A DNA stretch of 64,000 nt from NCBI RefSeq assembly GCF_049514155.1, contig NZ_JBEKVH010000001.1, positions 1-64,000 on the forward strand, given 5' to 3'. Source of the DNA: Roseiarcus sp049514155. Its GTDB lineage: Bacteria; Pseudomonadota; Alphaproteobacteria; Rhizobiales; Beijerinckiaceae. The notes below the pieces were generated by a model, which searched no databases, had not been told where the DNA came from, and saw nothing but the letters and a program-made list of their open reading frames with translations. Shown here in pieces: positions 8,637 through 16,867 of the stretch; the first letter of the stretch is position 1; the number at the start of each line of letters is the position of its first letter. Position numbers and translations under genes: made by a program.

Positions 8637-8839
8637 TGCGTCGTCTCCGCATTCGCGTCGTCGGGCCGCGAGGCGCCGGGGCCGCGCGCCCGCCATAGGG
8701 CGGTTTCCGCCGCGGCGCAATTGCTCGCTTTGCGGCCGCTCGAGGCCGGCCGCGGCGCCGGGGTCGTTTGCCGACACGACGACGACACGGTCGCGCCTAA
8801 ACGGGCGCGGCGTCGTCGCTTTCGCACGCCGAGGTTCCC

Positions 8840-9175
8840 ATGCGCTTCATCGAGACCTTCGATCTCTCCGCTTTCGTCAATTCCGCCGTCTGCCTGCTCG
8901 CCGCCTTCGTCCTCGGCACGCTGATCGGCGCAGAGCGGCAGTATCGCCAGCGTTCCGCAGGCCTTCGCACCAACGCGTCGGTCGAGGCGCTGGAAGGCGC
9001 GCATTATCCCGTCGCGGAGGTCGAAACAAGCGGGCGCGGCGACGATCTGGTCGACATCGTCGCGACGCTGGCGGCGACGTCGGTCGTGGCTGAGAAGCTC
9101 GACGCGGTCGCAGCCAAGCTCGAGCGCGCGCGCGGCGTCGAACACGCGACTTGGGAAGGCATTGCGACGGGATGA
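8840..9175 (+). pseudogene. Internally deleted MgtC-family protein (in-frame remnant)
   Basis: This 111-codon frame joins two parts of an MgtC/SapB protein that are normally far apart. Residues 1-45 match the MgtC N-terminus, including the first membrane segment and the signature GTLIGAERQYRQRSAGLRTN. From about residue 47 it jumps to the C-terminal ACT-like domain (VEALEGAHYPVAEVE to VEHATWE). From family knowledge about 130-140 residues, including the other membrane helices, are missing. The frame is intact and has a GAGG motif seven bases before the ATG. It may be a deletion pseudogene or a short membrane-anchored ACT-like protein. Family identity is confident; functionality is not. Confidence 0.75.
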
Positions 9176-9182
9176 GTGGACG

Positions 9183-9806
9183 TCAGTCGCCGCTGGCGAC
9201 GCTCGTCGCCGCGCCGGTCATCGCCAGCCAGACGTTGGGGTCGTCCTGCGCCTGGCGCTTGATGAAGCGATAGCCGGTCCCGTCCCAAGGCAGGATTTCA
9301 TCGGTGAGGTTGTCGAGGACGAAATCGCCGCGGTCGGTTTTGACGGTGAGAATGGCGTGGCCCTCCCCGTCCTGGTCGCGCACGATCGTCATCAGCAGCG
9401 CCTGACGCGGGAAGCCCTGGTCGACGAGCTGCTTGCGCTTGAACAGGGCGTAGACCTTGCAATCGCCCTTGCCGTCGGTCGGATAATCCCAATGGTCGAG
9501 CATCGTGCCCCAATGATCGAGATTGCTGATCGGCTCGATCTCGGCGTTGGCGAAAGCGTTGACCTTGGCGAGGGTCGCCAGCACCTGCTTGGTCAGGTGG
9601 ATGTCGCGCGGGGTCAGCTTGCCGAGATTGCACTCCTCCGGCCGGCGGCCGCAGAAATCGACCCAGCCGTAGGGAATGGACGTCGGCGCCCCGACTTCGG
9701 CGAACGACGCGCTCGGCAGCTTCGGCTCGGAGGCCTGGACTAGGCCGCTGAACGCCGCGCCGAAGAGAACCGCCCCAAAAGTCGCTCGCGCAACCCAACC
9801 GAACAT
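9183..9806 (-). CDS. Periplasmic transglutaminase-like cysteine peptidase (BTLCP family)
   Basis: A secreted protein of about 207 residues. The signal peptide is MFGWVARATFGAVLFGAAFSG followed by LVQASEP. The catalytic triad of the bacterial transglutaminase-like cysteine proteinase family can be placed: Cys in DGKGDCKVYALFKR, His in EGHAILTVKT and Asp in FVLDNLTDEILPW. Proteobacterial family members include LapG-type regulators that cleave surface adhesins, but no LapD or adhesin gene is visible here and the role is open. The ATG at 9806 is preferred to a GTG nine codons earlier because it gives a normal signal peptide. It is convergent with the mgtC remnant. Confidence 0.87.
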   Translation of the reverse strand: MFGWVARATFGAVLFGAAFSGLVQASEPKLPSASFAEVGAPTSIPYGWVDFCGRRPEECNLGKLTPRDIHLTKQVLATLAKVNAFANAEIEPISNLDHWGTMLDHWDYPTDGKGDCKVYALFKRKQLVDQGFPRQALLMTIVRDQDGEGHAILTVKTDRGDFVLDNLTDEILPWDGTGYRFIKRQAQDDPNVWLAMTGAATSVASGD

Positions 9807-10054
9807 CGTCGCCCGCCTCGCCGTTTTCGACACGGGACAAGTTCGGCCAATCGGCTTGGCGCGACGAAAAGCAATTCGGTAAAATTCGAAGCATCTCCGG
9901 TAGGAAGAAACCCTGAAATTTCTTAAGGTTGACCGGTTCTTACGGCGCCCGGGAGGCGGCGGACCGTGCCGGCTTTCCCTTCGTCACAGACGCGACCTAT
10001 AGAATTGGCAGAGGTTTTTCGCGCCGTCGCGGCGCGGACGCGAGCGGGACGGCG

Positions 10055-11938
10055 ATGGCGGAGAGCGGGGACAGGGCGCGCGGCGGCGCGAACCGGCGGC
10101 TGGCGACGATGGGCGTCGCCGCGCTCGGCGTCGTCTTCGGCGACATCGGCACCAGCCCGCTTTACACCTTCAAGACCGTGCTCGACTTCGCCGGCCCGCG
10201 TCCCGAACCCGCCATGGTCCTCGGCGCGCTGTCGCTGATCGTGTGGACGCTGATCGTCGTCACCACGATCAAGTACGTCAATGTCGCGATGCGCATCGAC
10301 AACGACGGCGAAGGCGGCGTGATCGCGCTGATGACGCTGCTCGGCGTCAAGCGACATCGTCGCCCGATCATCATCGCCGCCGGCCTGTTCGGCGCGGCGC
10401 TGATCTACGGCGACGGCGCGATCACGCCGGCGATCTCGGTCCTGTCGGCGCTCGAAGGCGTCGAGCAGGTCGCGCCGGCGCTGACGGCCTATGTGCTGCC
10501 GGCGGCGACGCTCGTGCTGCTGCTGCTGTTCGCCGTCCAGCCACAAGGCACGGCGCGCATCGGCAGGGCCTTCGGCCCGATCATGCTGCTGTGGTTCGGC
10601 GTCATGGCGGCGCTCGGCCTGTGGGGGATCGCCCAGCACCCGGCGGCGCTGTGGGCGCTCAATCCCGTCTACGGCCTGCGCTTCCTCGCCTCCGGCGGAC
10701 TGAACGGCTTCCTCGTCCTCGGCGGCGTGTTTCTCTGCGTGACCGGAGCGGAAGCGCTCTACGCCGACATGGGCCATTTCGGCGCCGGCCCGATCCGCGT
10801 CGCCTGGAGCGGCGTGGTCTTCCCGAGCCTCCTGCTCAACTATGCCGGCCAGGCGGCGTTGGCGCTCGACGGGGCGCCGATCGACGGCAACATCTTCTAC
10901 CGTCTCTGCCCGACCCCGCTGCTGACGCCGCTCATTGCGCTGGCGACCGTCGCGACCGTGATCGCCAGCCAGTCGATCATCACCGGCGCCTTTTCGATGA
11001 CGCGCCAAGCGATCCAGCTCGGCTGGCTGCCGCGCCTCGTCATCAAGCAGACCTCGGCCGAAGGTTATGGCCAGATCTACGTCGGGGCGGTCAACTGGCT
11101 GCTGATGATCGTCACCCTCGGGCTGACGCTCGGCTTCGGCAAGTCCGACAATCTCGCCGCCGCCTACGGCATCGCGGTGTCGCTGACGATGCTGATGACC
11201 ACCGTGCTGCTCTTCATCGCCATGCGCGAGATCTGGGGCTGGAACGCGCTCGCCGCCGGCGCGCTCGCCGGACTGTTTCTCGTCGTCGACGGCGGATTCT
11301 TCGCCGCCAACATGGCCAAGGCGCTGCAGGGCGGCTACGTGCCGCTGCTGCTCGCCAGCGCCGTCTATGGCGTGATGTGGATCTGGCATCGCGGCTCGAT
11401 CGCGCTGCACGAGAGCGCCATCGCCGACCTGACGCCGACGGCGACCTTCATCGCGACGCTGGATTCGGGCGCCGTCGCGCGCGTGCCGGGTTCGGCGGTG
11501 TTTCTCACCCGCGCCAAGAACGACACGCCGCCGGTCCTGGCCTGGCACGTGCGCAAGAATCGCGCGCTGCACCAATACGTGCTGGCGCTGACGCTGACCG
11601 TCGTCTCGACCCCGCGCGTCGCGGCGGGCGAGCGGCTGACGATCGAACGCGTCGCCGACCATTACTGGCGCGCCGAGGCGCGCTACGGCTTCATGGAGCA
11701 GCCCGACATTCCCGCGCTCGTCGCCGAATGCAAGGCCGGAGGCGCGGAGATCGACCTCGCCGACGTCACCTATTACGTCGGCCACGAGACCATCGTGCCG
11801 CGCGAGGACGGAAAGGGGCTGGCGCTTTGGCAGGAGGAGATTTTCGCCGCGATGGCGCGCAACGCCGCCCGCATCAGCGATTATCTGCGCCTGCCCTGCG
11901 ACCACGTCGTCGAGATCGGCCGCGAGATCGAAATCTGA
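10055..11938 (+). CDS. kup: Kup-type potassium uptake transporter
   Basis: A proton-coupled K+ importer of the inner membrane. The 627-residue product has the KUP N-terminal signature GVVFGDIGTSPLYTFKTVLDF, then GEGGVIALMTLL and ALIYGDGAITPAISVLSALEG. About 12 membrane helices fill residues 20-440, and a C-terminal cytoplasmic domain of about 180 residues ends CDHVVEIGREIEI. The ATG at 10055 is chosen because it follows a GGGAC motif and gives the usual short N-terminus; an in-frame upstream start would add unrelated residues. The 250-base region upstream is AT-richer than its surroundings and probably holds the promoter. Confidence 0.95.
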   Translation: MAESGDRARGGANRRLATMGVAALGVVFGDIGTSPLYTFKTVLDFAGPRPEPAMVLGALSLIVWTLIVVTTIKYVNVAMRIDNDGEGGVIALMTLLGVKRHRRPIIIAAGLFGAALIYGDGAITPAISVLSALEGVEQVAPALTAYVLPAATLVLLLLFAVQPQGTARIGRAFGPIMLLWFGVMAALGLWGIAQHPAALWALNPVYGLRFLASGGLNGFLVLGGVFLCVTGAEALYADMGHFGAGPIRVAWSGVVFPSLLLNYAGQAALALDGAPIDGNIFYRLCPTPLLTPLIALATVATVIASQSIITGAFSMTRQAIQLGWLPRLVIKQTSAEGYGQIYVGAVNWLLMIVTLGLTLGFGKSDNLAAAYGIAVSLTMLMTTVLLFIAMREIWGWNALAAGALAGLFLVVDGGFFAANMAKALQGGYVPLLLASAVYGVMWIWHRGSIALHESAIADLTPTATFIATLDSGAVARVPGSAVFLTRAKNDTPPVLAWHVRKNRALHQYVLALTLTVVSTPRVAAGERLTIERVADHYWRAEARYGFMEQPDIPALVAECKAGGAEIDLADVTYYVGHETIVPREDGKGLALWQEEIFAAMARNAARISDYLRLPCDHVVEIGREIEI

Positions 11939-12076
11939 CCAGTGCGGACCCTCCCGGGCGTCGCGGTCGCTGTTGCCGTTGGGCCGCAGCGCGTCGCGAA
12001 CTTAGCCCTTTCCCTAGAGTTGGCGGTCTTCTGCTCCGTCGCCGATTGACTCTCGCGGTCCAATGCTTTGAACTAT

Positions 12077-12082
12077 TATAAT
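12077..12082 (+). promoter_or_regulatory. Candidate -10 element of the porin gene
   Basis: A perfect TATAAT lies in a short AT-rich run (12072-12090), 27 bases before the porin start. No good -35 hexamer is present at 16-18 bases; a TTGACT at 12046 is too far away. The AT-run stands out strongly against the GC-rich background. Confidence 0.35.
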
Positions 12083-12108
12083 AATAATTGACGCTTTGGG
12101 GGCCGTTG

Positions 12109-12840
12109 ATGTCGATAACTCGCAGCCTGGCGCTGGCGTCCGTCGCGCTATGCGCCGTGGCGTCAGCCGCCGCCGCCGCCGACCTGCCGACCATGAAAGG
12201 GCCGCCGCCGGCGCCGGTCGCTTCGCCTTTCTCGTGGACCGGTTTCGACGTCGGTCTGCAGGGCGGTTACGGCTGGGGCGCCGAGAGCGACGACCTCAGC
12301 GTCACATCATTTGGCTTCACGGCGGATCACTTCACCGCCAACAGCCCGTTCGGCGGCGCGCATGTCGGCTATGACCAGCAATTCGGCTCGTTCGTCATCG
12401 GCGCCCGCGCCGAACTCGACGGCTTCGACTTGCACGGCGCGACCGCCGCATCGAACGGCAGCTGCTACTCCGAGGGCTGCACCGTCACGCTCGCCTTCCA
12501 CAACACCTGGCAGGCGTTCCTGCTGGCGCGCGCCGGCGTCGCCTTCGACCGCTGGCTCGTTTACGTGACCGGCGGCCTAGCCGTCGGCGACGATCGCGAG
12601 AGCGCGACGATCACCCAGACGAACGGTGGAACCCTATGGTCGGGATCGCAGACCCAAACGCTCACGGGCGGGGCGATCGGCCTGGGAGCCGAATACGCGT
12701 TTGACGCCCATTGGCGCCTCGGCGCGGAATGGCGCTACGTCGACTTCCCCAAGTCGTCGGGCTTCTCCGCGGATGGCGTCCCTTACAGTGCGGGCTTCAA
12801 CGAGAATCTCGCCCTCGTCTCGCTGAGCTACGGCTTCTGA
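12109..12840 (+). CDS. Outer-membrane beta-barrel protein (Omp25/RopB-like porin family)
   Basis: A 243-residue exported protein. The signal peptide is MSITRSLALASVALCAVASA followed by AAAADLP, typical of rhizobial outer-membrane proteins. The mature part begins with a Pro-rich stretch, then FSWTGFDVGLQGGYGWG, the hallmark of the Omp25/Omp31-like eight-stranded barrels. Later strands include WQAFLLARAGVAFDRWLVYVTGG and HWRLGAEWRYVDF, and the protein ends in aromatic Phe, as barrels do for BamA recognition. The ATG at 12109 follows a run of six G residues; a codon seven residues earlier would spoil the signal peptide. It is monocistronic. Confidence 0.9.
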   Translation: MSITRSLALASVALCAVASAAAAADLPTMKGPPPAPVASPFSWTGFDVGLQGGYGWGAESDDLSVTSFGFTADHFTANSPFGGAHVGYDQQFGSFVIGARAELDGFDLHGATAASNGSCYSEGCTVTLAFHNTWQAFLLARAGVAFDRWLVYVTGGLAVGDDRESATITQTNGGTLWSGSQTQTLTGGAIGLGAEYAFDAHWRLGAEWRYVDFPKSSGFSADGVPYSAGFNENLALVSLSYGF

Positions 12841-12851
12841 GCGCGCGCTCA
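12838..12851. terminator. Palindrome containing both stop codons of convergent genes
   Basis: A 14-base perfect palindrome whose first three bases are the porin stop codon and whose last three are the reverse-strand stop of the PaaK-like gene. It would form a short hairpin in either transcript. It lacks a T-tract, so a terminator role is inferred from position. Confidence 0.35.
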
Positions 12852-14120
12852 GGTCGGCGGGACGATCAGCGAAAGAAACGGCTCGTAGGGCTTGCCGTTC
12901 GCCATTGGATTGGCGATCGCCTCGATGAAGGCGATCGTCGTGCGGTGTGCGGGCAACGCTGCATCAAGATAAGCGCGCAGCGCTTGCGCCTCTTCAGCAG
13001 TCGGCGGCCTTGGCGCGACGATGTTGAACGTCATCTCGCCGAGGCTCGTCTGCACCAATTGCCACTCGCGGTGGTCCAGCACTTTCGCGAGCGTGTCCCC
13101 CCGAATGGCGGAGGGCAAGAACGGCCGACCGTCGGGCAGCCGCAGCAGGTTGCGCGCGCGGCCGATGACCGTTTCGAGCCGACGCAGGCCGGGCGCGCGT
13201 TTCGGCGCGGCGGCCGAGAACCGCACGTAATCGCCCGGCGTATAGCGGATCAGCGGCGTGGCGAACGCGAACAGCGGCGTCACGACGACCGGCGTCGCCG
13301 ACTTCCCTTCCGTCGCTGAGCGTGGCCCCTCCAGCCAGACGATCTCCTCGTTGACGCGCAGTCGCCCGTCCGGGCCTTCGGCGGCGACCGGGCCGAGCTC
13401 GCTCGCCGAATAGAGGTTGACGACCTTGGCGCCGAGGCCGCGCTCGATTCGCGCGCGCGTCTCGGCGGTGAGGACCGAGCCGGCGACAAGCACAGCCTTG
13501 AGGTCAGGCAGCCCGCCCGCGCCCGCCGCTTCCGCCCAGGCCATCGCGACGCTCGGCAGCGCCAGCGCGTGCGTCGTGCGATGACGCCGCAGCCTGTCGA
13601 CCTGCGCCGCGAAATCGATGTCGGTGGGGACGACCAGAAGCCCCCGCGGCGGCTCGCGCGCCGGCGCGACGTTCTTCGACATCGCGAAGGCCTGCATCGG
13701 CCACAGATCGTTCCAGCGCAGCGCCCGGTTGATCAGAACTTCGGAGGCGACGCGCTGCACCAATGTCTGGCGGAACTTGAGCGGCGTGCCGGTCGAGCCC
13801 GAGGTCGAATAGGCGGCGAGTTCGCCCATATCGGGCGGGGTGACGCGCGCCTGAAGCGCATCCTCGTTGGCCTTCGCCTCGTTGCGGCTCAGGACCGGCA
13901 CGTCCCTCCAGCCGGCGAGGTCGAAGGCGCCGTCGGCGCGAAACAGCGGCTTCAGCCGGCCGCTGTCGCGATAGAACGGCACGTTCGCGGCGGCGTGGCG
14001 GACGAGCCGTTCGATCAGCGCCGCCTGCCGCCGCTCGACCTCGCGGCGGGGAAAGTCGGGGCTGGCGGCGAACGCCTGCGTCAACTGCTGGAAGATCAGC
14101 TTCGCCTGCAGATCGGACAT
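12849..14120 (-). CDS. Phenylacetate-CoA ligase / F390 synthetase-like adenylating enzyme
   Basis: A 423-residue member of the PaaK branch of the ANL superfamily. It contains AANVPFYRDSGRLKPLF and a DVPVLSRNE block, then the phosphate-binding loop YSTSGSTGTPLKFRQT, the second motif LYSASELGPVAAEG and FATPLIRYTPGDYVRF. The C-terminal lid contains RARNLLRLPDGRPFLPSAI. Such enzymes adenylate a carboxylic acid and usually pass it to CoA or a carrier. The substrate is unknown and no paa genes are nearby. It is divergent from the aminotransferase gene: the two frames nearly touch, so the aminotransferase promoter must lie within or next to this gene. Confidence 0.83.
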   Translation of the reverse strand: MSDLQAKLIFQQLTQAFAASPDFPRREVERRQAALIERLVRHAAANVPFYRDSGRLKPLFRADGAFDLAGWRDVPVLSRNEAKANEDALQARVTPPDMGELAAYSTSGSTGTPLKFRQTLVQRVASEVLINRALRWNDLWPMQAFAMSKNVAPAREPPRGLLVVPTDIDFAAQVDRLRRHRTTHALALPSVAMAWAEAAGAGGLPDLKAVLVAGSVLTAETRARIERGLGAKVVNLYSASELGPVAAEGPDGRLRVNEEIVWLEGPRSATEGKSATPVVVTPLFAFATPLIRYTPGDYVRFSAAAPKRAPGLRRLETVIGRARNLLRLPDGRPFLPSAIRGDTLAKVLDHREWQLVQTSLGEMTFNIVAPRPPTAEEAQALRAYLDAALPAHRTTIAFIEAIANPMANGKPYEPFLSLIVPPT

Positions 14121-14223
14121 GCAGGCTCCTTACCGTCTTTTCCGCCGCGCAGCGAGGCGCGGCGGCTCTAGCCGTTCCGCGTCTTCCCGCTTATCCTCGC
14201 CCCGCCTCACTGGAGAACCGCCC

Positions 14224-15174
14224 TTGGACCCGACCGTCACCGCCGCCGGCTCGCAGGACTACGTCGGCGACCCACGCAACGACGACGTCTTGATCAGCGT
14301 CAACGGCGAGCTCGCGCCCCGTCCGGAGGCCAAGGTTTCCGTGTTCGATTCCGGCTTCGTCCTCGGCGACGGCGTCTGGGAAGGCCTCAGGCTCAACGGC
14401 GGGCGCATCGCCTTCCTCGACAAACACCTCGACCGCCTGCGGGACGGCGCCAAGATGCTGCGCATCGACATCGGCCTGACCCGCGAGGCGCTCGTGGCGC
14501 GCCTGTTCGACGTCATCGAGGCCAACGCCATGCGCGACGGCGTGCACATCCGCCTGATGGTGACGCGCGGCGTCAAGCGCTCGCCCTACCAGGATCCGCG
14601 CCTGACCGTCGGCGCCGCGACGATCGTCATCATCCCCGAGTGGAAGCTGCCCCGGCCGGAAATGCTGGCTCGCGGTCTGTCGCTGTTCACCGTCCACATC
14701 CGGCGCACCGGCCCAGCCGAGCAGGACCAGAAGCTCAACTCCCACTCCAAGCTCAATTGCATCCTCGCCTGCATCCAGGCGATGGAGGCCGGCGCCGACG
14801 AAGCCCTGATGCTCGACGACCGCGGCTTCGTCGCCACTTGCAACTCGACCCATTTCTTCATCGTCCGCAACGGCGAGCTGTGGACCTCCGCCGGCGGCTA
14901 TTGCCTGGGCGGCGTCACCCGCGACGCGGTGCTGCGCGCGGCGCGGCGCGCCGGCGTTCCCGCGTACGAAAAGGACTTTTCGCTGTTCGACGTCTACGCC
15001 GCCGACGAGGCCTTCTGCACCGGCACCTTCGCCGGGCTCACGCCGGTGGTGAAGGTCGACGGGCGCGCAATCGGCGACGATCCGCGCGACTCGGCCGACG
15101 CCTCGGGGCCGATGACGAAGAGGCTGCGCGCGCTCTACAAGGCGCTCGAGGCCGAGGAAGCGCGCGGCCGATGA
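14224..15174 (+). CDS. Class IV PLP-dependent aminotransferase
   Basis: A 316-residue fold-type IV PLP enzyme of the IlvE/Dat/PabC superfamily. It shows FDSGFVLGDGVWEGLRLNGG, the likely PLP Lys in LNSHSKLNCILACI and the end box CLGGVTRDAVL. The usual Glu that contacts the PLP pyridine nitrogen (TE.s..N.F) is Cys here: VATCNSTHFFIV. I chose the TTG at 14224, which has GGAG eight bases upstream, because the ATG 35 codons earlier would add an Arg/Ser-rich stretch that overlaps the divergent gene. The stop overlaps the next gene by four bases, so the pair is translationally coupled. The amino-acid substrate is not known. Confidence 0.85.
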   Translation: MDPTVTAAGSQDYVGDPRNDDVLISVNGELAPRPEAKVSVFDSGFVLGDGVWEGLRLNGGRIAFLDKHLDRLRDGAKMLRIDIGLTREALVARLFDVIEANAMRDGVHIRLMVTRGVKRSPYQDPRLTVGAATIVIIPEWKLPRPEMLARGLSLFTVHIRRTGPAEQDQKLNSHSKLNCILACIQAMEAGADEALMLDDRGFVATCNSTHFFIVRNGELWTSAGGYCLGGVTRDAVLRAARRAGVPAYEKDFSLFDVYAADEAFCTGTFAGLTPVVKVDGRAIGDDPRDSADASGPMTKRLRALYKALEAEEARGR

Positions 15175-15926
15175 CGCGACCGACGGCGCCCTTGCGCGTT
15201 GCGATGTGGTCAGGGCCGCGCAACGTCTCGACCGCGATGATGCGCGCCTTCGGCGCCCGCGCCGACTGCGCGGTCAGCGACGAGCCGTTCTACGCCGCCT
15301 ATCTCGCCGCAACCGGCCTCGACCACCCGATGCGCGAAGCGGTGATCGCCGCGCAGCCGACCGACTGGCGCGATGTCGTGAGCGCAATGCTCGGCCCCGC
15401 CCCCGGCGGCAAGGCGGTCTGGTACCAGAAGCACATGACCCACCACATGCTGCCGGACTTCGGCCGCGACTGGATCGACGGCGTCAGCAACGCCTTCCTC
15501 ATCCGCGCGCCGGAGGCGGCGCTCGCCTCCTACGTGCGCAAGCGACCCGGCCCGCTCGGCCTCGACGAGATCGGCCTGCCAGCGCAAGTTGAGCTGTTCG
15601 AACGCGCCGCCGACCGGCTCGGCCGCGCCCCGCCGGTCGTCGACGGCCGCGACCTTCAGGCCGATCCGCGCCGCGCGCTCGGCGCCTTGTGCGCGGCGCT
15701 CGGGCTCGCCTTCGACGCTGCGATGCTCGCCTGGCCGCCGGGACGGCGCGACAGCGACGGGGTCTGGGCGCCGGCCTGGTACGCCGAGGTGGAGAAATCG
15801 ACCGGCTTCGCGCCGCCAGCCGCCGAGCCTGGATTCGACGACTTGCCCGATTCGCTTAAAGCCATCGCGGAGGCCGCGCGACCGCTTTACGAGCGTCTGG
15901 CGCGCCACAAGCTCGCGGCCGCATGA
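15171..15926 (+). CDS. Sulfotransferase-like P-loop protein
   Basis: A 251-residue protein whose N-terminus LRVAMWSGPRNVSTAMMRAF resembles the 5'-phosphosulfate-binding loop of sulfotransferases. NAFLIRAPEAALASYVRK matches their 3'-phosphate-binding strand-helix segment. It begins inside the stop codon of the aminotransferase gene (ATGA overlap), so the two products probably act together. Whether it transfers sulfate or has another P-loop role cannot be told. Confidence 0.8.
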   Translation: MTRPTAPLRVAMWSGPRNVSTAMMRAFGARADCAVSDEPFYAAYLAATGLDHPMREAVIAAQPTDWRDVVSAMLGPAPGGKAVWYQKHMTHHMLPDFGRDWIDGVSNAFLIRAPEAALASYVRKRPGPLGLDEIGLPAQVELFERAADRLGRAPPVVDGRDLQADPRRALGALCAALGLAFDAAMLAWPPGRRDSDGVWAPAWYAEVEKSTGFAPPAAEPGFDDLPDSLKAIAEAARPLYERLARHKLAAA

Positions 15927-16036
15927 CCGCTCGCGAGGCGGCGAAAGCCGGGGCGGCGCTGAAAGCCAGCGGATAGCGGGTCGAACACGCCGGCCCGCCC
16001 TTGACGGACAGAAACGCCCGTCGCATCAGGATTCCA

Positions 16037-16867
16037 ATGCCCATTCTCGTGCTGCCGTTTCCGGTCATCAATCCCATTCTGTTCCAGTGGGGTCCGTTGG
16101 CGATTCGCTGGTACGCGCTCGCCTATGTCGTCGGGCTGGTCGCCGGCTGGTGGCTGATCCGCCGCCTCGTCGCCGTCGACTCGCTGTGGGGCGCCGTGAA
16201 GCGCCCCACCCCCGACAGCGTCGACGACCTGCTCGTCTATTGCGCGCTCGGCGTCATTGTCGGCGGTCGGCTCGGCAACGTGCTGTTCTACGACCCGAGC
16301 TATTATTTCGCGCGCCCGCTCGAGATCTTCGAAGTCTGGCGCGGCGGCATGGCCTTCCATGGCGGCCTGATCGGCGCTGCGCTCGGCGCTTGGCTGTTCG
16401 CGCGCCGCACTGGCGCGCCGGCGCTGACCATCTTCGATCTCGCCTCGCTGGTCGCGCCGATCGGCATCTTCCTCGGCCGGCTCGCCAACTTCATCAAGCC
16501 GGAGCTGTGGGGACGGCCAACCGACGTGCCCTGGGCGATCGTCTTCCCCGGCTCCGACGGGCTGCCGCGTCATCCCAGCCAGATTTACGAAGCCATGCTC
16601 GAAGGCTTCGCCGTTTTCGTCGTCCTTTCGATCGCCGCGCGCCTCGGGGCGTTTCGCCGTCCCGGCCTCATCGCCGGCGGCTTCGGCGTCCTCTACGGCT
16701 TGGCGCGCATCTTCTGCGAGTTCTTCCGCGACCCCGATCCCCATCTCGAGGACCTCGGCGGCGGCCTGACGATGGGCATGCTTCTGTCCGCGCCGCTGAT
16801 CGTCATCGGCGTCGCGCTGATCGGCTGGAGTCTGCGGACCAAGACCGTCGCCGGAGGACCGGCATGA
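16037..16867 (+). CDS. lgt: Prolipoprotein diacylglyceryl transferase
   Basis: The inner-membrane enzyme that attaches diacylglycerol from phosphatidylglycerol to the lipobox cysteine, first step of lipoprotein maturation. The 276-residue protein has seven hydrophobic segments. Landmarks are NPILFQWGPLAIRWYALAYV, GGRLGNVLFY, the essential His in GGMAFHGGLIGA and the signature LGRLANFIKPELWGRPTDVPW, plus RHPSQIYEA near residue 185. The ATG at 16037 has AGGA seven bases upstream. The stop overlaps the midA-like start (ATGA), beginning a coupled lgt-midA-pgeF operon. Confidence 0.96.
   Translation: MPILVLPFPVINPILFQWGPLAIRWYALAYVVGLVAGWWLIRRLVAVDSLWGAVKRPTPDSVDDLLVYCALGVIVGGRLGNVLFYDPSYYFARPLEIFEVWRGGMAFHGGLIGAALGAWLFARRTGAPALTIFDLASLVAPIGIFLGRLANFIKPELWGRPTDVPWAIVFPGSDGLPRHPSQIYEAMLEGFAVFVVLSIAARLGAFRRPGLIAGGFGVLYGLARIFCEFFRDPDPHLEDLGGGLTMGMLLSAPLIVIGVALIGWSLRTKTVAGGPA

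Noticed and set aside
8637..8839. Metal-sensing riboswitch between the Nramp-like gene and mgtC remnant
   Set aside because: The GC-rich gap has several small inverted repeats but none of the conserved blocks of the Mg or Mn riboswitch classes.
9923..11905. Long open frame antisense to kup (about 660 codons)
   Set aside because: Composition is Arg/Asp/Gln-rich low-information text of a GC-rich shadow frame; kup on the other strand is unmistakable.
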